This document shows positions 48,538 through 58,156 of a DNA stretch of 64,000 bases, in pieces. Source of the DNA: Endoryza sp044226045 (lineage in GTDB: Bacteria; Bacteroidota; Bacteroidia; Chitinophagales; Chitinophagaceae); contig JBGAHR010000017.1 in NCBI GenBank assembly GCA_044226045.1, positions 14,025 to 78,024 on the forward strand, in the 5' to 3' direction. Numbering within the stretch: position 1 is the stretch's first letter; each line of letters starts with the position of its first letter. The notes under the pieces were generated by a model, which saw nothing but the letters and a program-made list of their open reading frames with translations, was not told the origin of the DNA and made no database searches. The position numbers and the translations under genes were made by a program.

Positions 48538-49728
48538 CTAAAGGATGCTTTTCACTTTGAGTGTCAGGAGGGTAGGACCGTCTTCGCGAAGGACAAGTAC
48601 TTTGAGTTTACCCCCGGGCGTTTGCAAGAGGGTTTTATAGGCCTGGATATTGCCGGTAAAGTTGTTTTCGATGGCGATCACCGCATCTCCGGGTTTAAAT
48701 CCGGCTATCTCTGCAGGAGATCCCGGCATAACGTCGATGATCCGTATTTCTCCATCGATCACGTACATCCCTAATCCCGTATAAGAATAATCGAAAGGCT
48801 CGCGAAGATGTGAGTTCGGTATCATGTAGATGTCTCTTCTATCGTAATTGATGATAAGATTGAAACGGCGAAGCAGGTCGTTGCCCACGAGTCCGCCCAA
48901 ATAGGGATAGGAGGTAACATTGAACTCATCTTCGAAAATATAGGTGGGCACATTTTTGAATCGGTAAGGTCCGAGTTTTACCTGCTTCACCACACCCTGT
49001 TTCATCGGCGCTTTACCACCCAACCCCTCGGCCTGGGTCGGATACCATTTGCGCTTGCTGCTGATGAAATTGCTGTCTTTCACAAAATCACTGGATAACA
49101 ACAGGCACATACCGGCGCCGGTATCGAAATAATACCGGTTGATGATTTCCTTTTCATCCTTCACTGCCGTGCTCATGACCGGAATATTGATCAACAGAGG
49201 CTTAAGAAGAAAACCTCCGCGGGGATACTTGAAAGTTCCCTTGCTGTACACATATATTTTAGCACTGTCGTAATCTACTTTTACAATATACCTCGACAGA
49301 AATGCAAAGCCCATGATCCCGTCAATCTTTTCTCCATAGGAACTTGTCAGTACATCGTAGTCATTGATGTGAAAGTTCAGGCTGTCGACCGTCAGGTTCG
49401 GCAGCTTCAACTGCATATTATATATAAAGCTTACCTGTTTAATGCCCGCAATGCCCCTGATGGTTCTGTCGCTGAGGGTGGGTTTCAGGTTCAGGCGTTC
49501 AGCTGTCAGTGAATCGATGGAGATGCCGCCACTACCCGTATCGAGGATGAAGTTGAGGGTGTCGGGGAAGTTTCCGATTTTGGCCTTCAATGTAATAATC
49601 CCGCCTGTCAGCAATCTGAAGGGAAAGCTGGTAATGAACCTGGAAGGCGGGGGAACAAATTCTTCCTGCGATTTCAGCAACTGGCCGAATAACAGGAGGA
49701 AAATGATCAAACAGGGTATCTTTTTCAT
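48538..49728 (-). CDS. Secreted retropepsin-like aspartyl protease with PDZ domain
   Basis: This is a 396-residue protein when started at ATG 49728 with signal peptide KKIPCLIIFLLLFGQLLKSQ. An upstream TTG adds three residues and is not needed. There are two aspartyl-protease-like motifs: LDTGSGGISI near residue 62 and FDTGAGMCLLL near 203. This is the pattern of Bacteroidota double-domain aspartyl proteases. The C-terminal PDZ domain (about 320-396) is marked by VIDGEIRIIDVMPGSPAEIAGFKPGD followed by the TLLQTPGGKLKVLVLREDG closing strands. It probably works as a periplasmic quality-control protease. The upstream promoter region is shared with the divergent mqnC. Confidence 0.88.
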   Translation of the reverse strand: MKKIPCLIIFLLLFGQLLKSQEEFVPPPSRFITSFPFRLLTGGIITLKAKIGNFPDTLNFILDTGSGGISIDSLTAERLNLKPTLSDRTIRGIAGIKQVSFIYNMQLKLPNLTVDSLNFHINDYDVLTSSYGEKIDGIMGFAFLSRYIVKVDYDSAKIYVYSKGTFKYPRGGFLLKPLLINIPVMSTAVKDEKEIINRYYFDTGAGMCLLLSSDFVKDSNFISSKRKWYPTQAEGLGGKAPMKQGVVKQVKLGPYRFKNVPTYIFEDEFNVTSYPYLGGLVGNDLLRRFNLIINYDRRDIYMIPNSHLREPFDYSYTGLGMYVIDGEIRIIDVMPGSPAEIAGFKPGDAVIAIENNFTGNIQAYKTLLQTPGGKLKVLVLREDGPTLLTLKVKSIL

Positions 49729-49868
49729 AGCAAGCAACTTAGCGTCCGAGACTATGACAACCCGGTCAGATTGTCTGCTGCTCTTTTCTTTTAGTAAGTT
49801 AGTTTATTATCGTGTGATAATATTTATCTCAAGATTCAACCCGGCAGCTGTCATCCACAATTCCTTAT

Positions 49869-49876
49869 TACTTTTG
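49869..49876 (+). promoter_or_regulatory. -7 box (TACTTTTG) upstream of mqnC
   Basis: TACTTTTG fits TAnnTTTG exactly and lies 16 bp before the ATG at 49893, so the leader is about 10 nt. No clear -33 element is seen. Confidence 0.45.
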
Positions 49877-49892
49877 TGGTTCAATTGTACTC

Positions 49893-51017
49893 ATGAATCT
49901 CAACGATCTTTACGATAAGGCCTTAAAATTATCATTCTTATCCATAGAAGAAGGAATATTCCTCTATCAGCAGGCTCCTTTGGCCGAACTCATGTTTGTT
50001 GCGGATGAACTGCGCCGCCAGCAGGTACCACATGGAAAAGTGACCTGGCAGATCGATAGAAATGTCAACACGACCAATGTTTGTATTGCCAATTGCAAGT
50101 TTTGTAACTTCTATAGGATACCCGGTCATGCGGAGGCCTATATAACAGACATCCCTACCTATCAAAAAAAGATCGAGGAAACTTTCCGCTGGGGCGGCGA
50201 TCAGTTACTCTTGCAGGGTGGTCATCATCCCGAGCTCGGACTGAAATTCTATACCGATCTGTTCCGTCAACTGAAGGAATTATATCCCACGCTCAAGCTT
50301 CATACACTCGGGCCCCCCGAGGTTGCGCATATCACCAAACTGGAAAAATCTACCCACCGCGAGGTTTTGCAGGCGCTTAAGGAAGCCGGTATGGACAGCC
50401 TCCCCGGGGCAGGTGCGGAGATACTGGTTGACCGTGTCAGAAGATTGATATCCAAGGGGAAATGTGGCGCCCAGGAATGGCTCGACATCATGCATGAGGC
50501 GCATAAACTGCGTATTACCACTTCGGCAACTATGATGTTCGGACATGTGGAAACCATCCAGGAACGATTTGAACACCTGGTGAAGATCAGGGAGGTTCAA
50601 AGCCGGAAACCCGAGGATGCAAAAGGCTTCCTGGCTTTCATCCCCTGGACCTTCCAGGATGCAGATACCCTGCTGGCCAGGATCAGGGGCGTTCATAACC
50701 TGACTACACCCGAAGAATACATCCGCATGATTGCCATCAGTCGAATCATGCTCCCTAATATCAAAAACATACAGGCCTCCTGGCTTACCGTGGGTAAGCA
50801 AACCGCCCAGATGGCCCTTCATGCCGGCGCGAACGATTTCGGAAGCATTATGCTGGAAGAGAACGTGGTTAGTGCAGCAGGCGCTCCCCATCGCTTCACC
50901 TATAAAAGTATACAGGAAGCGATCCGCGAAGCCGGTTTCGAACCCCAGCTCCGGAACCAGCAGTATGAATGGAGAACCATGCCTGAAATGATCGAAGAAC
51001 AGGTCATCGATTATTAA
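49893..51017 (+). CDS. mqnC: Cyclic dehypoxanthine futalosine synthase, radical SAM enzyme of the futalosine menaquinone pathway
   Basis: This 374-residue protein has the expected MqnC length. The [4Fe-4S] cluster ligands are Cys64-x3-Cys68-x2-Cys71 in NVCIANCKFCNFYR, a pattern characteristic of MqnC and MqnE. GGDQLLLQGGHHPEL is the SAM-binding glycine-rich region, and LHTLGPPEVAHI follows. It converts dehypoxanthine futalosine to its cyclic form in menaquinone synthesis, which means that this organism uses the futalosine (Mqn) route rather than the Men route for the quinone feeding alternative complex III. The start at 49893 gives no leader peptide, as expected for a cytosolic enzyme. Confidence 0.94.
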   Translation: MNLNDLYDKALKLSFLSIEEGIFLYQQAPLAELMFVADELRRQQVPHGKVTWQIDRNVNTTNVCIANCKFCNFYRIPGHAEAYITDIPTYQKKIEETFRWGGDQLLLQGGHHPELGLKFYTDLFRQLKELYPTLKLHTLGPPEVAHITKLEKSTHREVLQALKEAGMDSLPGAGAEILVDRVRRLISKGKCGAQEWLDIMHEAHKLRITTSATMMFGHVETIQERFEHLVKIREVQSRKPEDAKGFLAFIPWTFQDADTLLARIRGVHNLTTPEEYIRMIAISRIMLPNIKNIQASWLTVGKQTAQMALHAGANDFGSIMLEENVVSAAGAPHRFTYKSIQEAIREAGFEPQLRNQQYEWRTMPEMIEEQVIDY

Positions 51018-51176
51018 CCCAATCATGTCCTAAATCACAAGTTATCAGCCTGTTTGGTTGATATAAGTCAATTCATTTGACCAAAATGCCGGGTTTTCTA
51101 AAAAAAAATCCTCCTCATCCAATAGAACAGCCTGTTTTGCAGTTATTTACTCGGCAAAATATCCTTTCGAAAAACC

Positions 51177-54100
51177 ATGATCACTCCATTCCGCAAGATC
51201 TTCCGTATCGCCATCTTCCTGGTGGCCGGGCTACTACTGTTCAATTCGGTGGGATATTACCTGCTCAACAAGAACTCCATTGAGAACAACGAGATCATTT
51301 CCCTGTCTGAAACCGCTGCCCGACAGAAGATGCTTTGCCAGGTACTCACCCGCGATGCATTCCTGCTGGTCGACTCAAGGCTGCCAGACCAGGAAGCCGG
51401 ACTCTTCAAGGATGAGTTGCGCAGGGACCTGGAAGAGTTTATTCAAAATAACGAGAAGCTTCAAACGAAAACGGGTTTTACCAGCGCTCCGCTGAGTAGT
51501 CGCCGGCTCGAAATCAATCGCCTTTTTGCCAATTCGAAAACTTATTACAAGTCGATCATTGCCGTTTCACAGGAGATCCTGCAGGGAGATCCGGAGTTAT
51601 ATCAATTTAACGGGGCATTATATAAAAGAGAATTACTCGCCAATGAGAGAAAGTTCAGCCCCGTAATGGCTTCTATCGAACAGAACCTGGTGGAAATGGC
51701 CAAACAACAGAACGACGAAGCCATTGCCCTCAATACCAGCAAGCTCATTTCACTGATCATTGCACTGATATGTTTAGTAATACTTGTGATTGAACCGCTC
51801 TTCAGAAGCGGCAAAAAAAATTATGAAGCTCTGCAGAAAGCGCAGAATGACCTGTTGATGGAAAAACAGAAACTGGCTTCCATTCTACACACCCAGACCA
51901 ATTACCTGGTAAGAATAGACCGGCAGGGTAATTTTACCTATGCCAATACCGAGTTCCTGAGAACCTTTCATTACGAAGGCAGCCATTTGCTGCAAACACC
52001 TTTTTATGCTACCATTCTGCCAAAGGATATCAGCCGATGCCAGGAGGTAGCAGAGGAATGCTGGAGAAATCCGGGAAAGGTCTTCAGATTACTGATCAAA
52101 AAGCCCATCCATCAAACCAATCAGTTTCTCTGGACAGAATGGGAATTCCTGGCCATCGAGAATGAGAATGGCGATAAAGAAATCCAGGCAATTGGTATCA
52201 ACGTCACCGACAGGGTGATTGCCGAAGAAGCCAAAGAAGAAGCCATGCGTACCTCTTCTCTGGCCATGCATTTTGCCAGGATGGGCAGCTGGAAACTGGA
52301 TCTTCAAACAAAAGAAACCGAGCTGAGTAAAGAATTCATGGCATTGCTCGAAATTGATCAACCTGAGCTGACACGCATGCCATTAGCAGACTACATTGAA
52401 AAATACATCGTACCCGAAGACCGTGAAAAAGTATTCCGCCACCTGAACAGTACCATCGGAGCAAACGCAAATACCGAAGAGGAAACATCCATCACTTTCC
52501 GAAATGTAACGCACAAAGGGAATATTCGCTATTTCTCTCTAAAGGGAAAAAAGATGGATGACACTTCCCGCTTTGGTGTGGCAAGAGATGTTACAGCAGA
52601 AAAGGAGGCCGAAGAAGCACTCCAACACAATGAACAGAAATTCCGTTTGCTGGCCGAAAACTCAGAAGATATCATTACGGTGAATACCGTGGATGGGTTT
52701 CTTCAATACGTATCGCCGTCGGTTAAGCGGGTGCTGGGTTATTCACCGCAGGAAGTGGAAGGCAGAAGTATTTACAATTTTGTACATCCTGACGACCTGT
52801 ATAAATTTTCGCCACGCGAGGAAGGCGTTCCCATTGATGAAGCCTCTTATATCACGATACGCTATCGCATGCGTCGCAAGAACGGAGAATACCTTTGGCT
52901 GGAAACGATCATCAAGCCGGTAAAAGAAGAAAACCAGGTAATGCGATTGATCTGCACCAGCCGAAACATCACGGAAAGAAAAAATGCGGAGGAAGAGAAA
53001 GAGCAATTACTGTCGGAAGCGCGCCAATCGGAGGAGCTGCTCAGAACGGTGATCAACTCCACTCCCGACTGGATATTTATCAAAGACCTGAATCACCGGT
53101 ACCTGCTGGTTAACCAGTCGTTCGCCAGTTCCATGGGCAAGTCGCCCGATTTCTTTGTGGGCAAGAACGATATTGAAGCCGGTTTCCCGGAAGAACTTGT
53201 CAAGGGAAATCATCAAAAAGGATTCAAGGGATTCTGGGATGATGACCTCGAAGTCATTCGCCTGGGCCGTTCGACCTTTACCGAAAACGAACCCAATATT
53301 GTAAACGGACGCCTGCAGTATTTCAGCACGGTAAAAGTTCCCTTGCGCAACAGTGACGGATATATCTGGGGTGTATTAGGGTTTGCGCATAACAATACCG
53401 ATCGAAAACTGGTAGAAGAGCGCCTGCAAAGAAAAGACCTGTTATTGCAGGCTGTTACCGAAGCCACTCACCAATTGATCAGTAACAACAACCTGGAGGA
53501 TGCGATGGGTGAAGCGATCCAGCTGCTTGGCATCAAGATGCAGGTGGATATTGTGAATATTTATAAGAACGAACCCTTCAGTCCGCACCAGGGTGTCACC
53601 AATGAAATACTCCGGTGGGAAGCAAAGAGCGGGCAAATTACCTATAACAACCCGGAAAGACAGAACCTGCCGATCGATACCCGCAGCCAGCTCTTCAAGA
53701 CATTGCAAAAAGACGATACCTACTTCAACCTGGTGAGGGATATGGAAGAAGGACATATCAAGTCCTCTTTACAGGCGCAGGGTGTTAAGTCGATTGCGGT
53801 GATCCCCATCTTCAGTCTGCATCATTTCTGGGGATTTGTGGAGTTCAGCGACTGCAGCCTTGAACGCGAATGGAGTCTGACCGAATTCTCCATTCTGCAG
53901 TCCTTCTCCAGTACCATAGCAGCAGCTATCGAAAGGGTACAGATGGAGCAGGAGATCATGAAATCGAAGGAAATGGCTGAAAAAGCCAGCCGCGCAAAGA
54001 GTGAATTCATGGCCAATATGAGCCATGAATTACGTACACCCATGAACGGTATCATCGGGTTTACAGACCTGGTGCTGACGACAGAGCTCCAGCATTCGCA

Positions 54101-55547
54101 GCGTCAATACCTCGATAATGTGAAAAAATCGGCCCTGAACCTGCTGAGCATCATCAACGATATTCTCGACCTCTCAAAAATTGAGGCCGGAAAGCTGGTC
54201 ATCGATACCACCGATTGCCGGTTGGATGAAATTGTAGAAGACACAGTTGACCTGCTAACGGTAAAAGCCTATGAAAAGAAACTGCAACTGATCTGTAAAA
54301 TTGATCCAACCCTGCCCTCGGTATTCAATATCGATTCGGTCAGGGTCCGTCAGATCCTGGTAAACCTGCTTGGCAATGCCATCAAGTTTACTTCCGAAGG
54401 AGAGATTATTGTATCAGTGAAGAAGAAGGGAGATTTTACCGAGATCAGAGGAAAGCAGTATTGTGAAGTGGAGATAGCGGTCAGTGATACGGGTATCGGC
54501 ATAACCAGAGAAAAGCAAAAGAAAATATTTGAAAGCTTCACGCAGGCCGATTCATCCACCACCCGCAAATATGGCGGAACCGGTCTTGGCCTCACGATCT
54601 CGAAAACACTGGCTGAAATGATGGGAGGCACCCTCACTGTAACCAGCGAAATCGGACAGGGCAGCGTTTTCACATTGAACCTGCAAATGGCCGTTGTGAA
54701 TGCAGAACCGCAACTGAAGCAGGACAGCAGTATCCGCATTCAGCGTGTGCTGATCGTTGATTCCAATGCGAGCAATCGTCAGTGGATAAAAGAGATACTC
54801 GATCATTTCCATATTCAGTCTGAACTGGCCGGCAGCGCCAAAGAAGCGAAAATGATGCTGGAAAAATCTACGGTCGCGGGTGAATTACCCGGACTGGTTA
54901 TTTGCGATCAGCATTTGCCCGACCAGGATGGAATCGGTTTTGCGCGAGAGCTGGCCCAGCAAAAAAACTGGCAGTCGATCCCGGTCAGCCTGATGCTCAC
55001 TTCCATTGAGAAAAACCTGTACCAGAATGAAGCGGAAAAGCTGGCCATCATTCACTTGTTGACAAAGCCCGTTAAGTTATACGAAGTGTACAGTATGCTT
55101 TGTTCTTTATCGACCAATACCTTGTCTTTGCAGTCTCGTGAAATTACACAGGCGACTTACGAAAAGACAAACGAGGCAGCCACCATCATGGTCGTGGAAG
55201 ATGATGCCATCAATATGATGCTTATAACAGAGGTTTTGAAAAAGATGGGATTCGATATTATCAAAGCCTCCAATGGAAAGCAGGCTTTGGAAATCCTGCC
55301 TAAACATGACCCCGTACTGATATTCATGGATGTTAACATGCCGGAAATGGATGGTTTCACCACCACCCGGCATATCCGTCAGATGCCCGATCCACATGGC
55401 AGCCTGCCGATCATTGCCCTCACCGCTGATGCGATGTCGGGAGACCGCGAAAAATGTATAGAAGCGGGCATGAACGACTACGTCACCAAACCCTTCAGAA
55501 TTGAAGAAATTGAAGCCGTGCTGAAAACGAGAATGCTGATTGTGTAG
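51177..55547 (+). CDS. Hybrid sensor histidine kinase with multiple PAS, GAF and two receiver domains
   Basis: This 1456-residue protein has transmembrane helices at about residues 9-29 and 193-215, flanking a helical sensor domain of about 160 residues. Four PAS domains follow (about 235-350, 355-475, 485-610 and 620-755; DITERKNAEEEKE-type junctions mark their ends), then a GAF domain (about 760-920). The transmitter carries phospho-acceptor His950 in MANMSHELRTPMNGIIG and ATP-binding motifs (DTGIGITREKQKKIFESF, then GGTGLGLTISKTLAEMM). Receiver 1 (about 1185-1305) keeps Asp in ICDQHLPDQDG. Receiver 2 (about 1330-1450) has Asp1385 in FMDVNMPEMDG. It should sense a redox, light or small-molecule signal and relay phosphate. 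No output domain is present. Confidence 0.95.
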   Translation: MITPFRKIFRIAIFLVAGLLLFNSVGYYLLNKNSIENNEIISLSETAARQKMLCQVLTRDAFLLVDSRLPDQEAGLFKDELRRDLEEFIQNNEKLQTKTGFTSAPLSSRRLEINRLFANSKTYYKSIIAVSQEILQGDPELYQFNGALYKRELLANERKFSPVMASIEQNLVEMAKQQNDEAIALNTSKLISLIIALICLVILVIEPLFRSGKKNYEALQKAQNDLLMEKQKLASILHTQTNYLVRIDRQGNFTYANTEFLRTFHYEGSHLLQTPFYATILPKDISRCQEVAEECWRNPGKVFRLLIKKPIHQTNQFLWTEWEFLAIENENGDKEIQAIGINVTDRVIAEEAKEEAMRTSSLAMHFARMGSWKLDLQTKETELSKEFMALLEIDQPELTRMPLADYIEKYIVPEDREKVFRHLNSTIGANANTEEETSITFRNVTHKGNIRYFSLKGKKMDDTSRFGVARDVTAEKEAEEALQHNEQKFRLLAENSEDIITVNTVDGFLQYVSPSVKRVLGYSPQEVEGRSIYNFVHPDDLYKFSPREEGVPIDEASYITIRYRMRRKNGEYLWLETIIKPVKEENQVMRLICTSRNITERKNAEEEKEQLLSEARQSEELLRTVINSTPDWIFIKDLNHRYLLVNQSFASSMGKSPDFFVGKNDIEAGFPEELVKGNHQKGFKGFWDDDLEVIRLGRSTFTENEPNIVNGRLQYFSTVKVPLRNSDGYIWGVLGFAHNNTDRKLVEERLQRKDLLLQAVTEATHQLISNNNLEDAMGEAIQLLGIKMQVDIVNIYKNEPFSPHQGVTNEILRWEAKSGQITYNNPERQNLPIDTRSQLFKTLQKDDTYFNLVRDMEEGHIKSSLQAQGVKSIAVIPIFSLHHFWGFVEFSDCSLEREWSLTEFSILQSFSSTIAAAIERVQMEQEIMKSKEMAEKASRAKSEFMANMSHELRTPMNGIIGFTDLVLTTELQHSQRQYLDNVKKSALNLLSIINDILDLSKIEAGKLVIDTTDCRLDEIVEDTVDLLTVKAYEKKLQLICKIDPTLPSVFNIDSVRVRQILVNLLGNAIKFTSEGEIIVSVKKKGDFTEIRGKQYCEVEIAVSDTGIGITREKQKKIFESFTQADSSTTRKYGGTGLGLTISKTLAEMMGGTLTVTSEIGQGSVFTLNLQMAVVNAEPQLKQDSSIRIQRVLIVDSNASNRQWIKEILDHFHIQSELAGSAKEAKMMLEKSTVAGELPGLVICDQHLPDQDGIGFARELAQQKNWQSIPVSLMLTSIEKNLYQNEAEKLAIIHLLTKPVKLYEVYSMLCSLSTNTLSLQSREITQATYEKTNEAATIMVVEDDAINMMLITEVLKKMGFDIIKASNGKQALEILPKHDPVLIFMDVNMPEMDGFTTTRHIRQMPDPHGSLPIIALTADAMSGDREKCIEAGMNDYVTKPFRIEEIEAVLKTRMLIV

Positions 55548-55825
55548 TGAGAGCGGAAAAGGGAGCGGGAGCGGGAGCGGGAGCGAGAGCGGGAGCGGGA
55601 GCGAGAGCGGGAGCGGGAGCGAGAGCGGGAGCGAGAGCGAGAGCGGAAAGGGAAACGGAAAGGGAAACGGAAAGGGAAAGAGAAAGGGAAACGGAAACGG
55701 AAATAGAAAGGGAAAGAGAGCCGGCGGTAGCGGGAGCGAGAGCGAGAGCGATAATTAATTCAGCGTCTTCAGCGTTCGCATAATTCGTGTAATTCGCATA
55801 ATTCGCGTAATTCGAATAATTCGAA
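55548..55825. repeat. Intergenic compound tandem-repeat array
   Basis: A GGGAGC/GAGAGC hexamer array (about 55561-55650), GGAAACGGAAAGGGAAAC 6-mers (to about 55722), a second short hexamer run (55730-55750) and a nonamer TAATTCGTG/TAATTCGCA array (about 55779-55826) are joined in the same order as at 24117-24310. The array reaches the stop codon of the convergent response regulator gene. The Ser-Gly-rich readings through it are not genes. Confidence 0.85.
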
Positions 55826-56515
55826 TCACAAAACAAACCTATACCCTATCCCCTTAATCGTAATAATCTCCAGGTTTTCGTCGTCTTTCAGGTAGCCTCT
55901 TAGCTTGGTAATATATACATCGAGATTGCGGGAATTGAAAAAGGAGTCATTACCCCATAATAAATTGAGGATATCTTTCCTGTCAATTATTTTGTCGCGG
56001 TTTTCATAAAGCAGTTTCAGCAATTCGGCTTCCCGGTATGACAGCTTTTTCTCTTCGTTACCGTAGCTCAATAACTGCCGGTTCTGATGAAAAACATACT
56101 TTCCAATTCTCACTTCATCGGAAGCACCTGAAGAACTATATCCTTTTTGTTGTTGCCGCAGGGCATTTTCAATTCTTACAATCAGCTCTTCCATGCTGAA
56201 AGGCTTCTTGATATAATCATTTCCACCAGACGAAAAGCCTTTTACCAGGTCGGTTGTCTGGGTTTTTGCCGTGAGGAATATGATCGGCACCTGCGGGTTG
56301 AGCTGACGGATCTCTTCGGCAAGCGTAAATCCGTCTTTATTGGGCAACATAACATCCAGCACACAAATTGTAGGTTGAATTCGCCTGAACACTTCCATTA
56401 CCTTCTCTCCATCCGACTCCATGGTTACGTCATACCCACGACTCTCCAGGCTCTCCTTTACGATCTTTCCCAGGAACTGCTCATCTTCTACGTAGAGTAT
56501 TTTAACCTTGCTCAT
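55826..56515 (-). CDS. OmpR-family response regulator
   Basis: This 229-residue protein has an N-terminal receiver domain with Asp54 as the phosphate acceptor (ICVLDVMLPNKDGF), the Thr of LTAKTQ and the Lys of KKPFSMEE. A C-terminal winged-helix DNA-binding domain (about 130-229) reads SYREAELLKLL, with recognition region NSRNLDVYITKLRGYLKDDENLEI and wing IKGIGYRFVL. Its start follows the histidine kinase stop by 5 bp, so the two form one operon with the kinase first. It should act as a transcription factor on envelope or stress genes. Targets are not visible. Confidence 0.95.
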   Translation of the reverse strand: MSKVKILYVEDEQFLGKIVKESLESRGYDVTMESDGEKVMEVFRRIQPTICVLDVMLPNKDGFTLAEEIRQLNPQVPIIFLTAKTQTTDLVKGFSSGGNDYIKKPFSMEELIVRIENALRQQQKGYSSSGASDEVRIGKYVFHQNRQLLSYGNEEKKLSYREAELLKLLYENRDKIIDRKDILNLLWGNDSFFNSRNLDVYITKLRGYLKDDENLEIITIKGIGYRFVL

Positions 56516-56520
56516 GTTTT

Positions 56521-58032
56521 TTAGAATTTCTTGCGAATACGTCGATGTTCATCAAAATGGACAACATCGGCTTCTTTATAGGGAAGATGTACTGTAAATG
56601 TACTGCCTTTCCCTAATTCGCTTTTGACTTCCACGAATCCCATATGTTTATGTACAATGTGGTTGACATAGCTAAGTCCAAGGCCATACCCCTTGATATT
56701 GTGACGATCGCCGCCGGGAATCCGGAAGAATTTTTCGAATATTTTACCCTTGTATTCTTTGGGGATGCCCACTCCTTTATCGGTGACCGAGAGCGAAACA
56801 TGTTCCTTGTGCGAAGTCAGCATTACATCTATTTCGGGTTTCCCTTTGCTGTATTTGAGCGCGTTGTCGAGCAAATTGTAAATAACGCTGGTGATATGCA
56901 GTTTATCCGCTTCGAGCACGAAGTTGCTTCCTTCCGTTTCAAGGGTAACAGCAGCCTGTTGTTTTTCGAACTGCAGTTTCATGGAAGCCATCACTTCCTG
57001 TGTCAGCTCCAGCAAGTCGATATTTTCTCTTTGCAGGGCAATCTCCCTGTTCTCGAACATGGATAATTTAAGCACTTTGTCTACCAGTAAGCCCAGGCGA
57101 TGTACTTCGGCTGCTGATATATCGAGGTATTCTTTTGTCTTTTGCGGGTCGTTGAGCGCATTAAAGTTTTTCAATGCCTCAATCGCCACACCCACCGTGG
57201 CAATCGGTGTTTTCAGTTCATGGGTAATGTTGCTGACAAATTCATTCTTGACTTCTGCCAGTCTTCGCTGATGCATCAGGTTGCGCAACATGATGATAAA
57301 GGAGACGATCGTTAACCCAACCAATAACACCGATACCATGATGGGGATCGACATTCTTTTCAACAGATAAGCTCCCTGGTTCTTTATCGTCATCGTAAAG
57401 GTGGCGGGGTGCGCAAAACCAACCGTTACTTTGTTATCCGACTCGAAATCGATGGGCAGTGCTCTGTCAAAAGAGGCTACGGCCTCACGATGAATCTGGT
57501 AATTAACGCGGATATGCTGTTTTTCCAGCGACTGGCTGAATTTGTTACTGACCTCCTTCACCGTCACAGAGTCCTGCAATGAATCTACACCCCGCAGGAT
57601 CTGAATCAAAGCCTGACCGTTGCCCTCTCTTTTATAAAAATGAATCGTTTTTTGAACGGAGTCTCCCGAAGGGAAATCAGCGCCTTCTGCCAGGCCCGAT
57701 TTTGTTGATTCGGACAGGGAAATGACCATTGCCGAAGACTTTCTATTGCCATCTTCAACCCGAAGGCTATCCTTTCTTCTCCTGAGTACATCTGCCAGGT
57801 TAACTGCATTAATCGGCTGATTGGTGACCCTCATTTCGGAATTACTGTCGAGTTTGAATTTTTCAGCCTGTGATTGAAAAACAGCTTCGCGGAAAAGTGC
57901 GTTTGTTCTGATGCGAAGCACCCGTTTCTCCTCATTGTAGCTTTTATAAAGCCAGTAGAGTTGAAACCCCAGCACGGCCACGATGGCCAGTGTCATGAGG
58001 GTTACCGAAGTATGTAGCTTTTGCCTTTTCAC
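56521..58032 (-). CDS. Membrane sensor histidine kinase of a two-component pair
   Basis: This 503-residue protein has transmembrane segments at about 13-32 and 225-246. They enclose a periplasmic sensor domain of about 190 residues with no recognisable ligand-binding signature. The transmitter part has the H-box FVSNITHELKTPIATVG (phospho-acceptor His near residue 271), an N-box in YNLLDNALKYS, G1 in DKGVGIPKEYKGKIFEKFF and G2 in GYGLGLSYV. It phosphorylates the OmpR-type regulator encoded 5 bp downstream. No HAMP domain is evident. Confidence 0.95.
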   Translation of the reverse strand: MKRQKLHTSVTLMTLAIVAVLGFQLYWLYKSYNEEKRVLRIRTNALFREAVFQSQAEKFKLDSNSEMRVTNQPINAVNLADVLRRRKDSLRVEDGNRKSSAMVISLSESTKSGLAEGADFPSGDSVQKTIHFYKREGNGQALIQILRGVDSLQDSVTVKEVSNKFSQSLEKQHIRVNYQIHREAVASFDRALPIDFESDNKVTVGFAHPATFTMTIKNQGAYLLKRMSIPIMVSVLLVGLTIVSFIIMLRNLMHQRRLAEVKNEFVSNITHELKTPIATVGVAIEALKNFNALNDPQKTKEYLDISAAEVHRLGLLVDKVLKLSMFENREIALQRENIDLLELTQEVMASMKLQFEKQQAAVTLETEGSNFVLEADKLHITSVIYNLLDNALKYSKGKPEIDVMLTSHKEHVSLSVTDKGVGIPKEYKGKIFEKFFRIPGGDRHNIKGYGLGLSYVNHIVHKHMGFVEVKSELGKGSTFTVHLPYKEADVVHFDEHRRIRKKF

Positions 58033-58132
58033 GAATACAAATGTAAAAGAATGCTTTTGGGCGAATGTAGCCCGTTAACCTTAATTAACATTAAATCAAG
58101 TTGCATTAACCGCCTGCCCTGCCTGGCCATTT

Positions 58133-58140
58133 TACTTTTG
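58133..58140 (+). promoter_or_regulatory. -7 box (TACTTTTG) of the GLPGLI gene
   Basis: TACTTTTG matches TAnnTTTG exactly and lies 16 bp before the ATG at 58157. The ACTTTTGG surroundings resemble the mqnC promoter at 49869. Confidence 0.5.
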
Positions 58141-58156
58141 GTGAAAATTGAAACTT

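Noticed and set aside
55540..55783. Small Ser/Gly/Glu-rich or Arg/Ala/Gly-rich proteins read through the hexamer array
   Set aside because: They are by-products of the GGGAGC/GAGAGC tandem repeat being open in several frames and have no start context or conservation signal.
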